Origin: Caldilineae bacterium
Lineage (GTDB): Bacteria > Chloroflexota > Anaerolineae > JAAEKA01
DNA: 22,201 nt
Assembly (NCBI GenBank): GCA_020634555.1
Contig: JACKBK010000048.1
Coordinates: forward strand, 1 to 22,201
Reading direction: 5' to 3'
Position 1 is the stretch's first letter, and every line of letters begins with the position of its first letter. Shown here piece by piece: positions 7,370 to 14,234 of this stretch. Both the position numbers and the translations under genes were made by a program. The notes under the pieces are model-generated. The model did no database searches. It saw only the letters and a list, made by a program, of their open reading frames with translations, and was not told where the DNA came from.

Positions 7370-8968
7370 ATGAACGCGGAAAAACCACGAATTCTTATTG
7401 CGGACCCTCTGGGCGTGGAGGGTTTGAACATCTTGCGGCCGCATGCCGATCTGGTTGAACAACCTGCTGTCAGCCAGGCTGATCTCGTTGCCAGCGTCGG
7501 TGATTTTGATGGGCTGATCGTGCGCAGCCGTGCCAAGGTAACGGCTGACGTGCTGAATGCGGGCACGCGGAACGGCCGGCTGCGAGTCGTTGGCCGGGCC
7601 GGTGTCGGCGTGGACAACATCGATGTCGCCGCGGCGACCCAGGCAGGTGTGATTGTTGTCAACGCGCCGACCGGCAACACCCTGGCAGCCGCCGAGCACA
7701 CTGTGGCGATGTTGCTTGCGCTATCGCGGCAGATTCCCCAGGCCGACACTTCGGTGCGCGCCGGAGAGTGGCGGCGTACTGCCTTTGTCGGTGTCGAGAT
7801 CAACGGCAAGCGACTGGGGCTGATCGGTCTTGGGCGAATCGCGTCGTTGGTGGCTGAGCGCGCCCAGGCGTTTGGCATGGAAGTGGTGGCGTTCGATCCC
7901 TACGTCGGCAAGGACTACACCAACAACCTGGGCGTCGAACTGGTCGAACTGGATGAACTGCTGGAGACTGCCGATTACATCTCGGTACACGTACCTGCCA
8001 CCGACCAGACGCGCAACATGATCGCTGAGCCGCAGTTGCGCCGCTGCAAAGCTGGCGTGCGCTTGGTCAACTGTGCGCGCGGCGGGATCATCAACGAGGA
8101 TGCGTTGTTGAAAATGCTGGACAGTGGACAAGTCGCCGGAGCCGCGTTGGATGTGTTCGCCGTCGAACCGCCGGTTGCCAGCCCGCTGCTCAGCCATTCC
8201 GGCGTCGTGCTGACACCCCACATTGCCGGTTCGACCCGCGAGGCGCAGCGTCAGGTTGCCATCGATGTGGCGGAGCAGGTAGTAGCGGTGCTGAACGGAC
8301 AAATGGCACGCTATGCGATCAATACCCCCATCATCCCACCTAAGGATCTGGAGGTGTTGACCCCCTACATTGACCTGGCAGAGCGGCTTGGCCGCTTTCT
8401 AACCCAGTTCGAGCCGGGCATCCTGGACCGCATGGAACTGACCGCTCACGGCCCTATCGCTGAACACGAACTGTCGTATATCGAGGCGGCAGCGCTTAAG
8501 GGCTTGCTGGACAGTGTTGTGGCGGATCGGGTTAACCTGGTAAACGCGCGGTTGATCGCGCGCCAGCGCGGCCTGTCACTCTCTCAGCGGCGCCAACAGC
8601 ATCACAACGAGCGTTACGAGAACATGTTAACGCTTACTGTGGGCAACCACGACCGCCAGCGGTTGGTGCGCGGTTCAGTGCTGCATAACGAACCACACAT
8701 CGTCTGTATCGACGATCTCTGGGTGGATTTCGTGGCCAGAGGTCACTTCTTGCTGACGTGGCACTACGACCGACCCGGCATCATTGGCGCCATCGGTACT
8801 TTGTTGGGCGAGAACGACATCAATATCGCCTACATGCACGTCGGTCGGCGCTCGCCGCGCGGTGAAGCCATTATGGTGCTCGGCCTGGATGAGCCGATCC
8901 CTGAACGGCTGTTTCCCGAGATACTTGCCTTGCCGCACAACTATTGGGTCAAGGCTGTAGATCTGTAG
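7370..8968 (+). CDS. serA: D-3-phosphoglycerate dehydrogenase
   Basis: The product has 532 residues of the long (type I) SerA form with C-terminal ASB and ACT domains. It catalyses the NAD-dependent oxidation of 3-phosphoglycerate, the first step of serine synthesis. The catalytic triad of the 2-hydroxyacid dehydrogenases is present: Arg237 (NCARGG), Glu266 (VEPP) and His284 (TPHIAGSTREAQ). The NAD loop reads GLGRIAS, so the third glycine of GxGxxG is Ala158. The regulatory ACT domain (about 455-532) contains YDRPGIIGAIGTLLGENDI, the likely serine-binding site. No strong ribosome site is seen before the ATG at 7370; it lies 22 bp after argS and is probably cotranscribed. Confidence 0.95.
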   Translation: MNAEKPRILIADPLGVEGLNILRPHADLVEQPAVSQADLVASVGDFDGLIVRSRAKVTADVLNAGTRNGRLRVVGRAGVGVDNIDVAAATQAGVIVVNAPTGNTLAAAEHTVAMLLALSRQIPQADTSVRAGEWRRTAFVGVEINGKRLGLIGLGRIASLVAERAQAFGMEVVAFDPYVGKDYTNNLGVELVELDELLETADYISVHVPATDQTRNMIAEPQLRRCKAGVRLVNCARGGIINEDALLKMLDSGQVAGAALDVFAVEPPVASPLLSHSGVVLTPHIAGSTREAQRQVAIDVAEQVVAVLNGQMARYAINTPIIPPKDLEVLTPYIDLAERLGRFLTQFEPGILDRMELTAHGPIAEHELSYIEAAALKGLLDSVVADRVNLVNARLIARQRGLSLSQRRQQHHNERYENMLTLTVGNHDRQRLVRGSVLHNEPHIVCIDDLWVDFVARGHFLLTWHYDRPGIIGAIGTLLGENDINIAYMHVGRRSPRGEAIMVLGLDEPIPERLFPEILALPHNYWVKAVDL

Positions 8969-9135
8969 CTGTCTCGCCAGTTTGGTTGCGTAAACATCGC
9001 AGTTTCCTCTACACTCATCAGGTAGCCTTGTTAGGCGAGGGGCGGCCATGCCAGGCCGAGCAAAGCTGGCATGCGTTGTATTCCCGTCTTGACTGGAATC
9101 ACCAGGCTGATTTCCGTCAAGAGGTGGGGTGGTCG

Positions 9136-9149
9136 CTATAGTACTATAG
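9136..9149. promoter_or_regulatory. perfect 14-bp palindrome, candidate operator
   Basis: CTATAGTACTATAG is fully self-complementary, in an otherwise unstructured part of the spacer, 28 bp upstream of the candidate -10 at 9178. The position fits a regulator site near the -35 zone of the response-regulator promoter. No known regulator consensus was recognised. Confidence 0.4.
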
Positions 9150-9174
9150 TCCTACTGCAAGTCTTTTCAAGCTG

Positions 9175-9183
9175 TGATATGAT
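9175..9183 (+). promoter_or_regulatory. candidate extended -10 promoter element
   Basis: TGATATGAT gives TG-N-TATGAT, an extended -10 with one mismatch to TATAAT. No good -35 box lies 16-18 bp upstream, which is compatible with extended -10 promoters or with activator dependence through the nearby palindrome. The implied leader for the response-regulator gene is about 95 nt. Confidence 0.35.
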
Positions 9184-9284
9184 GTATGCACGCGGTGGTA
9201 TTCTGACCCTGTTCTACGGTTGTCGTGACAGAAACGAATGCATACAGGCGTGCAACGCAAGAACAAGCCAAGGACAACTGCTAA

Positions 9285-9722
9285 ATGAGCCACACTGAAA
9301 TCTCCCAGTCCCCAACCGTCTCAGATCCATTGCCGGCCGTATCGTATCCACGCGTGCTCGTCGTGGAAGACAACAGCGACATGCGCGAGTTTCTGGCACG
9401 CGTGCTGTCCATGCAAGGGTATGAGTTCCTGGAGGCTTCCGATGGTGAGGAAGGGTTGCAGGTGGCGCGCACTCAGCATCCCGACCTGATACTGATGGAC
9501 ATCTCCTTGCCGGCGATCGATGGCTTTGAGGCCACCCGCCAGCTCAAGGAAGACCCCGCGATGCGCCACATCCCGATTGTAGCTGTCACCGCACATGCCC
9601 GCCCGGCCGATGAGCAGCGGGCATTGGATGCTGGCTGTGACGGCTATCTTAGCAAACCCTACAGCTTGCGCGACTTTCTGTCTGTGGTCGAACAGGCTTT
9701 AGGTCGATCTCGAAGCGGCTGA
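9285..9722 (+). CDS. stand-alone response regulator (CheY-like receiver)
   Basis: The product has 145 residues from ATG 9285, with AGGA (9271-9274) upstream. A short unstructured N-terminal lead (1-21) precedes one receiver domain. The acidic pocket is Glu28-Asp29 (VVEDN), the phosphoacceptor is Asp72 in LILMDISLP, the switch Thr is Thr102 (VTAHA), and the conserved Lys is Lys124 (SKPYS). There is no output domain and no histidine kinase gene nearby, so it must act through protein partners as CheY, DivK or polar receivers do. The pattern HIPIVAVTAHA with AGCDGYLSKP resembles DivK/PleD-type receivers. The partner kinase and target are unknown. Confidence 0.93.
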   Translation: MSHTEISQSPTVSDPLPAVSYPRVLVVEDNSDMREFLARVLSMQGYEFLEASDGEEGLQVARTQHPDLILMDISLPAIDGFEATRQLKEDPAMRHIPIVAVTAHARPADEQRALDAGCDGYLSKPYSLRDFLSVVEQALGRSRSG

Positions 9723-9763
9723 AGCAGCGACCACACACTATCCTGCGGACGTCGCTCCCCTTG

Positions 9764-9792
9764 TTGCTGGTCGCCCTGACCCGTGGTATACT
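9764..9792 (+). promoter_or_regulatory. promoter TTGCTG-N17-TATACT with extended -10
   Basis: The -35 TTGCTG (9764-9769) and -10 TATACT (9787-9792) are separated by 17 bp, and TG-N (9784-9786) directly precedes the -10, making an extended -10. It lies in the 135-bp gap after the response-regulator gene and would serve the lipoprotein, DUF971 and SUI1 genes. Confidence 0.55.
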
Positions 9793-9857
9793 TGCCCGAC
9801 CAATCGTAATGTTCCGTGATTGAAGATTGGATTTTGCTGGCTGCCACGGGTCTTTGC

Positions 9858-10658
9858 ATGCCAAGACAACCAACCATCGACAACTCCAACTCCGCTCAAC
9901 CTTCTCCCTCGGTTTCCCATGGCCGGCGCGCGATTGCTCTGGCTGCGCTGGCGGTTGCGCTGGCAACCCTGGCGTGTGGCAGTTTTGTGCCGCGTCCGAC
10001 GCCTGTGCCGCGCCCCTCGCCGACGGTGGTTGTTGAAACTGGTGTGGAGCAGCAACCCACTGCAACACCGCTTGTGGCGCTGGCAACGTCAGTGCCAACT
10101 CGTGTCGTTCCCACGCCAACGTTCACGCCAACGCCGGTGCCCGGCACGGAACTAATCGTCGGCCAGCCGGCGCGCGTTTCGGCAGCCCAGGGCCTCAACG
10201 CCCGCAAGACGGCCAGCGTGTCCGGCGAGCGCGTCGGACGCTACCCGCCAGGTGCAATCGTCAGCATCCTGGAAGGCCCTGAGATAGCAGATGGCTATCG
10301 TTGGTGGCGCGTCGGCAACAACGAGCTCTCGGGGTGGGTGGCTGACGGTGACGCCGATAGTGGGGAGGAATGGCTTAACCCCAAGGTCGGCAGCACGCAG
10401 CCCGTGAACCGCGCTGTCAAGCTGGGTGATGAGGTGGTGGTGACTGTCGGTGCCGGCGGCCTGCTGAAGGTGCGTGCCCAGGCTGGGCTCAGCTCGCCGG
10501 TGGAACACCAGGTTCCTGAGAACAGCCAACTGAGTATCGAGGAAGGCCCAGTTGATGCTAACGGGTATCGTTGGTGGAAAGTCAGCGACGGCGGTTCGGT
10601 CAGCGGCTGGGCGGCCGAAGGCAACTCGACCGACCGCTGGCTGACGCCGTTGGAGTAA
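9858..10658 (+). CDS. putative lipoprotein with two SH3b-like domains
   Basis: The product has 266 residues from ATG 9858; a GTG at 9816 would add 14 residues without improving the signal peptide. A basic n-region (Arg23-Arg24) and an Ala/Leu-rich h-region lead to ATLAC with Cys40 as the likely lipidated residue, though the lipobox is not the strict L-A-G-C form. A Pro/Thr-rich spacer (about 43-95) is followed by two SH3b-like repeats (about 98-175 and 183-266), each carrying a G-Y-R-W-W-x-V then S-G-W-x-A/V-x-G core. Such domains bind peptidoglycan or surface ligands, so an outer-surface or wall-associated role is inferred. It is first in a tight three-gene set. Ligand unknown. Confidence 0.85.
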   Translation: MPRQPTIDNSNSAQPSPSVSHGRRAIALAALAVALATLACGSFVPRPTPVPRPSPTVVVETGVEQQPTATPLVALATSVPTRVVPTPTFTPTPVPGTELIVGQPARVSAAQGLNARKTASVSGERVGRYPPGAIVSILEGPEIADGYRWWRVGNNELSGWVADGDADSGEEWLNPKVGSTQPVNRAVKLGDEVVVTVGAGGLLKVRAQAGLSSPVEHQVPENSQLSIEEGPVDANGYRWWKVSDGGSVSGWAAEGNSTDRWLTPLE

Positions 10659-10660
10659 GC

Positions 10661-11032
10661 ATGACACAGGAACGTCCGCAGGATTTAACCGTCAATCGGG
10701 AACAGCAGACGCTGGAGATCATCTGGAGCGACGGGCATCGAAGTGTCTATCCGCTGGCAGGGCTGCGCAACGTCTGTCCGTGCGCCGAGTGCCGCGGCGG
10801 GCACGAGGGAATGTCTGCTCCGGTCGAGCGTGCAGCAATTCACCAGCAACCGCCGAAAACGTGGGAGATCAGCGGCGCGCATCTGGTGGGCAACTATGCG
10901 CTCAGCTTCGTCTGGGCTGACGGGCATGACGCCGGCATCTACACCTGGGATTTTCTGCGGGCGCTTTGCCCCTGCCCGCAGTGCGACGCCGATGCGCTGG
11001 CTGCCAGCGCCCAGGACGTTTATTCCGCGTAG
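10661..11032 (+). CDS. DUF971 (GBBH N-terminal-like) protein with two CPC-x2-C motifs
   Basis: The product has 123 residues from ATG 10661, with GGAG at 10652-10655 inside the end of the upstream gene; the gap to that gene is 2 bp. The DUF971 fold is marked by IIWSDGHRSVYPLAGLRN with Cys39-Cys41-Cys44 (CPCAEC) and by VGNYALSFVWADGHDAGIY with His89. In the related N-terminal domain of gamma-butyrobetaine hydroxylase three such cysteines and one histidine bind zinc (from memory), and the corresponding residues are all present here. A second triad, Cys103-Cys105-Cys108 (CPCPQC), closes the protein. Stand-alone DUF971 proteins are often linked with MRP/ApbC-type Fe-S carriers, but none is in view. 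Function is unproven. Confidence 0.87.
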   Translation: MTQERPQDLTVNREQQTLEIIWSDGHRSVYPLAGLRNVCPCAECRGGHEGMSAPVERAAIHQQPPKTWEISGAHLVGNYALSFVWADGHDAGIYTWDFLRALCPCPQCDADALAASAQDVYSA

Positions 11033-11038
11033 GGTTTT

Positions 11039-11443
11039 ATGGGACAGACTGATCGCAAAGTTGTCTACTCCACCGACGACGTGTCGGAGGACGATTCGCC
11101 TTTTGCTGTCCTGCGCGGACAGATCGGCGATGACAATCTCGGCGCGTCTGCCGGACGCAGCACGCCGGCTCCTCCTTCAACCAAAACATCTTCCAGGGGT
11201 GCAGGCGCTCAAGTGCGTGTTCAGCGTGAGCGCAAAGGACGCCGCGGCAAAACTGTTTCAGTGATCACCGGCGTTCCCGGTCCCAAAGCGCACCGGGAGG
11301 ACCTCTTGAAACAGCTCAAGCAGAAGCTGGGTACGGGCGGCGGGCTGGAGGGCGACAATATCGTTATCCAGGGCGACCACCGCGACCGCGTGGTGAACCT
11401 CCTCAACCAGTTGGGCTACAGGGCAAAAACAGCCGGGGGATAG
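11039..11443 (+). CDS. SUI1/eIF1-like translation factor (YciH type)
   Basis: The product has 134 residues from ATG 11039, 6 bp after the DUF971 stop. Residues about 1-60 are a polar, low-complexity leader rich in Ser, Pro and Asp. The SUI1 domain (about 60-130) shows RERKGRRGKTVSVITGVPG, the LLKQLKQKLGTGGGLEGD segment and DHRDRVVNLLNQLGYRAK. In archaea and eukaryotes this fold is initiation factor eIF1; bacterial YciH homologues bind the 30S subunit and are reported to act in start-site fidelity or under stress. The domain is complete. Its role in this organism is inferred from the fold. Confidence 0.93.
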   Translation: MGQTDRKVVYSTDDVSEDDSPFAVLRGQIGDDNLGASAGRSTPAPPSTKTSSRGAGAQVRVQRERKGRRGKTVSVITGVPGPKAHREDLLKQLKQKLGTGGGLEGDNIVIQGDHRDRVVNLLNQLGYRAKTAGG

Positions 11444-11505
11444 GGCTACAACGAGACTTCGATGTACGGCATCTGAACGGTGATTGACATCATCGTCTGA
11501 CAGGG

Positions 11506-11525
11506 AAAACATGTTAAAACATGTT
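11506..11525. repeat. two tandem copies of AAAACATGTT in a convergent intergenic spacer
   Basis: The 10-bp unit occurs at 11506-11515 and 11516-11525 with no gap, and each contains the palindrome AACATGTT. The spacer (11444-11543) separates the SUI1 gene from the convergent acyl-CoA synthetase gene. No clear intrinsic terminator was found in it. The repeat could form a weak hairpin on either strand or bind a dimeric protein. Confidence 0.5.
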
Positions 11526-11543
11526 GCCGGAGAACGGCTACAC

Positions 11544-13517
11544 CTACGGCAACGCGCTGCTGGTCTGTCGGATCGCATCTACGATCTCCGGGTTGACCAG
11601 CGCGCTGAGGTCGCCGGTCGGTTCGCCCAGATAGGCGGCGCGCAGCACGCGGCGCATGACCTTGGCGTTGCGCGTCTTGGGCAGGTCGGGGACGAAATAG
11701 ACAGCTTTCGGTGTCAGTGGCTTGCCCATCGCGCCGGTAATCTTCTCTCGCAGCGCCGCGGCCAGCTCATTAGTCGCTTCGAAACCGGGAGCTAACACGC
11801 AGAAAACCACCAACGCTTGCCCTTTCAGTTCATCGGGCACGCCGATCGCACCGGCTTCCACCACCGCAGGATCGCTGACCAGCACCGTTTCCACCTCAGC
11901 CGGGCCAAGCCGCTTGCCGGCTACCTTGATGGTGTCGTCGGAGCGGCCCAGGATATACCACTGGCCGTCGGCATCGACCGCGGCCCAATCGCCATGGACC
12001 CACACATCGGGGAAGCGACTCCAGTAGGTCTCGATGTAGCGGTCGGGATCGTGCCAAAAGCCGCGCGTCATGCCAATCCACGGTGCGCGCACCACCAACT
12101 CTCCAACCTGGCCGCGCACGCTGTGGCCGCTGTCATCTACCACGTCGGCGGCCATGCCCACGTTGGGGCCGGAGAAAGCGCACGGCTTGAGCGGCTTCAT
12201 CACGTTGCCCATAACGATACCACCGGCGATCTCGGTGCCGCCGGAGTAATTGATGATTGGACAGCGCCCGCCACCCACGGTATTGAACAGCCACAGCCAT
12301 GGTTCGGGGTTCCACGGCTCACCGGTGGATGCCATGATGCGCAGGCTGGACAGGTCGTGACGGCGCACCGGCTCCTCGCCATGCTGCATCAGCGCTCGGA
12401 TCAGCGTTGGTGATACGCCCAACGTCGTAATCTGTTGGTCGGCTACGAGCTGCCACAGGCGGTCTACATCGGGGAAATCCGGCGCTCCGTCGTAAAATAC
12501 CATGGTTGCGCCCAGGATCAACGTCCCAAACACCTCCCACGGCCCCATCATCCAGCCCATATCGGTCATCCAGTAGAGCGTGTCGTCGCGCCGTAGATCC
12601 AGTCCCAGCGCCATGTCCATCGCTGCCTTGAGGGGAAAGCCGCAATGGGTATGCACCGCTCCTTTGGGACGGCCGGTGGTCCCGCTGGTGTAGATGACCA
12701 TCACCACGTCCTCAGCCGAGGTTGGCTCAGTAGCAGTATCCGTGCCAGCGCCGGCCAACAAGTCATCCCACCACAGGTCGCGGCCCGGTACCATGGTTGT
12801 CTGTTTGCCCGATTTCTCGCAGACAACGACGTGCGCTACATCAGGCGCCAGCGCCAACGCCTGGTCGATGGTCGGCTTCATCGGTACATACCGTCCGCGC
12901 CGAAACGTTCCGTCGGTGGTAAAAACAGCTTTGGCGCCAGCATCCACCAGTCGCGTTGTGACCGCGCCGGCGCCGTAGCCGGAGAACAGCGGCAGGATGA
13001 TCCCACCGATTTTGGCAATCGCAAGCATGGCCACCGCGATCTCCGGGATCATCGGCATGTAGAGTGCGATCGCGTCTCCCTTGCCAAGGCCCAGCGAGCG
13101 CAGACCTGCGGCCACCTGGCAGACCTCCTCGTGCAACTGGCGATAGGTGAGGGTCTCCACGTCGCCGGCTTCGCTTTCGTAGCGTAACGCCAGCTTGTGC
13201 TCGGTCTCCGTGCCAATCCAGCGGTCCAGGCAGTTGTGGACGATGTTCATCACGCCATCGACACACCAGACCGGCCATGCGCTGCCTCTCGACAGATCGA
13301 GGATTTGGGTAAAGGGGCTGAAAAACTCGATGCCAAGGTAGGCCAGCATCGCGTCGGTGAACCAGGCCACGTCTTCAATGGAGCGCTGATGCAGCTCGTC
13401 CCAGTTGCTAATACTATGGCGGTCCATGAACCGCTGGAGGTGACTCCCTTTGACGTACGCGGGCGACGGCGTCCAGACGATCTCGCCGCCGAAACTGAAC
13501 TCAGTCAACTCAGTCAT
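11544..13517 (-). CDS. AMP-forming acyl-CoA synthetase (acetyl/acetoacetyl-CoA synthetase-like)
   Basis: The product has 657 residues starting at the minus-strand ATG whose complement is 13515-13517; a strong AGGAGG (complement of 13524-13529) sits 6 bases before it, so the start 12 codons further upstream is rejected. It belongs to the ANL adenylating superfamily, forming acyl-AMP and then acyl-CoA. The phosphate loop TSGTTGRPKG is at 277-286, the WMTDMGWMMGP and INYSGGTEIAGG blocks form the acyl/AMP pocket, and Lys619 in PKTRNAKVMRR is the catalytic, acetylation-prone lysine. The pocket reads SGGTEI rather than the WWQTETGG of true acetyl-CoA synthetase, so the substrate may be a longer or different short-chain acid. 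It is divergent from mraZ. Confidence 0.9.
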   Translation of the reverse strand: MTELTEFSFGGEIVWTPSPAYVKGSHLQRFMDRHSISNWDELHQRSIEDVAWFTDAMLAYLGIEFFSPFTQILDLSRGSAWPVWCVDGVMNIVHNCLDRWIGTETEHKLALRYESEAGDVETLTYRQLHEEVCQVAAGLRSLGLGKGDAIALYMPMIPEIAVAMLAIAKIGGIILPLFSGYGAGAVTTRLVDAGAKAVFTTDGTFRRGRYVPMKPTIDQALALAPDVAHVVVCEKSGKQTTMVPGRDLWWDDLLAGAGTDTATEPTSAEDVVMVIYTSGTTGRPKGAVHTHCGFPLKAAMDMALGLDLRRDDTLYWMTDMGWMMGPWEVFGTLILGATMVFYDGAPDFPDVDRLWQLVADQQITTLGVSPTLIRALMQHGEEPVRRHDLSSLRIMASTGEPWNPEPWLWLFNTVGGGRCPIINYSGGTEIAGGIVMGNVMKPLKPCAFSGPNVGMAADVVDDSGHSVRGQVGELVVRAPWIGMTRGFWHDPDRYIETYWSRFPDVWVHGDWAAVDADGQWYILGRSDDTIKVAGKRLGPAEVETVLVSDPAVVEAGAIGVPDELKGQALVVFCVLAPGFEATNELAAALREKITGAMGKPLTPKAVYFVPDLPKTRNAKVMRRVLRAAYLGEPTGDLSALVNPEIVDAIRQTSSALP

Positions 13518-13618
13518 TGATCTCCTCCTCGATGGTCTATCGGTCCACGGCAATTGGCCTGCCTGCTTACATAACCTTAAAATTTGCCAGAATTAGGGAT
13601 GCAGTTTACCAGCAGCCC

Positions 13619-13647
13619 TTGTCAAATCCCTGGATAGGTGTTATCAT
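13619..13647 (+). promoter_or_regulatory. dcw cluster promoter TTGTCA-N17-TATCAT
   Basis: The -35 TTGTCA (13619-13624) and -10 TATCAT (13642-13647) each have one mismatch to consensus and are exactly 17 bp apart. The predicted start is near 13654, inside the first MraZ-type box. The leader to mraZ is about 140 nt, with pyrimidine-rich stretches and no further gene. Confidence 0.75.
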
Positions 13648-13651
13648 GGCA

Positions 13652-13679
13652 AAAGTGGGTCAAAGTGGGTTAAAGTGGG
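13652..13679 (+). promoter_or_regulatory. MraZ operator: three AAAGTGGG repeats at 10-bp spacing
   Basis: AAAGTGGG occurs at 13652-13659, 13662-13669 and 13672-13679, so the TGGG cores are exactly 10 bp apart, one helical turn. This matches the described MraZ binding element of direct TGGG-type repeats with 5-6 bp spacers upstream of mraZ. The boxes overlap the predicted transcription start, so binding should repress. A further TGGGA at 13718 is out of phase. Confidence 0.8.
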
Positions 13680-13794
13680 ACGTATTCCCTGCTTTTTTCA
13701 ACTTTTTCTCGCTGCGGTGGGACAAGTGTGCGAACGCTTGTTCTACTCCTCGTTTCGTCTCGGCTGCGTACCTTACAGGTGGATGCGCTGGCAC

Positions 13795-14223
13795 ATGTTT
13801 CTTGGCAGATACGAGCATTCGCTCGACAGCAAAGGGCGCTTGACCCTCCCGTCCGAATACGCCGGCGACCTGGCAGCCGGCGTTGTCCTCACGCGCGGGA
13901 TGGAGAACTGCGTCTACCTGTTTCCCAAGACCGAGTTTGACCGGATCAGCGGCCAGCTCAGCGCCTTGTCGCTGACCGACTCGCGGGCACGCAAACTGAA
14001 GCGTTGGTTGCTCTCTAACGCGCAGCGGGCTGAGCCAGACCGCCAGCGCCGGGTGATCGTTCCGCAGCGCCTGCGCGATATTGCCAGGATCTCCGACAAA
14101 GTGTTGATCGCCGGCATGGACACGTTCATCGAGCTTTGGCAGCCCGAGGCCTGGCATGAGCATGACCTGCTGCTAGAGCAGGAAGCGGCCGACCAGGACT
14201 TCTTTGCCAGTCTGGTCATCTGA
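13795..14223 (+). CDS. mraZ: transcriptional regulator MraZ
   Basis: The product has 142 residues, normal for MraZ. The start at ATG 13795 places the conserved MFLGRYEHSLDSKGRLTLP at the N-terminus; an upstream ATG at 13783 abuts the AGGTGG sequence (13777-13782) too closely to be used, and the longer reading from 13675 would begin inside the operator. Two SpoVT-AbrB-like repeats are seen: the first at about 1-50 and the second around DRQRRVIVPQRLRDIAR (about 82-98), where the usual QGR is QRR. MraZ forms a multimeric ring and represses the dcw cluster from direct repeats upstream, which are present here at 13652-13679. It is the first gene of the cluster. Confidence 0.95.
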   Translation: MFLGRYEHSLDSKGRLTLPSEYAGDLAAGVVLTRGMENCVYLFPKTEFDRISGQLSALSLTDSRARKLKRWLLSNAQRAEPDRQRRVIVPQRLRDIARISDKVLIAGMDTFIELWQPEAWHEHDLLLEQEAADQDFFASLVI

Positions 14224-14234
14224 TCCGCCACCAG

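Larger units (their letters stand above)
8969..9284. other. 316-bp intergenic region with three successive inverted repeats
   Basis: There is no credible gene here. Three dyads follow one another: CATGCCAG/CTGGCATG (9047-9054 and 9066-9073); a 13-nt arm pair 9088-9100 / 9109-9121 with 11 of 13 positions complementary, one G.T wobble and an 8-nt loop; and the perfect 14-bp palindrome CTATAGTACTATAG (9136-9149). No U-tract follows any of them, so they do not look like simple intrinsic terminators. No tRNA, SRP RNA or known riboswitch signature was recognised. Confidence 0.6.

Noticed and set aside
9047..9121. Possible tRNA or SRP RNA in the spacer before the response regulator
   Set aside because: No acceptor stem, T-loop or SRP core signature could be matched; only generic inverted repeats are present.
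13675..13794. N-terminal extension of mraZ
   Set aside because: It would begin inside the third MraZ box, and MraZ proteins start at MFLGRYEH-type sequence, which corresponds to the ATG at 13795.
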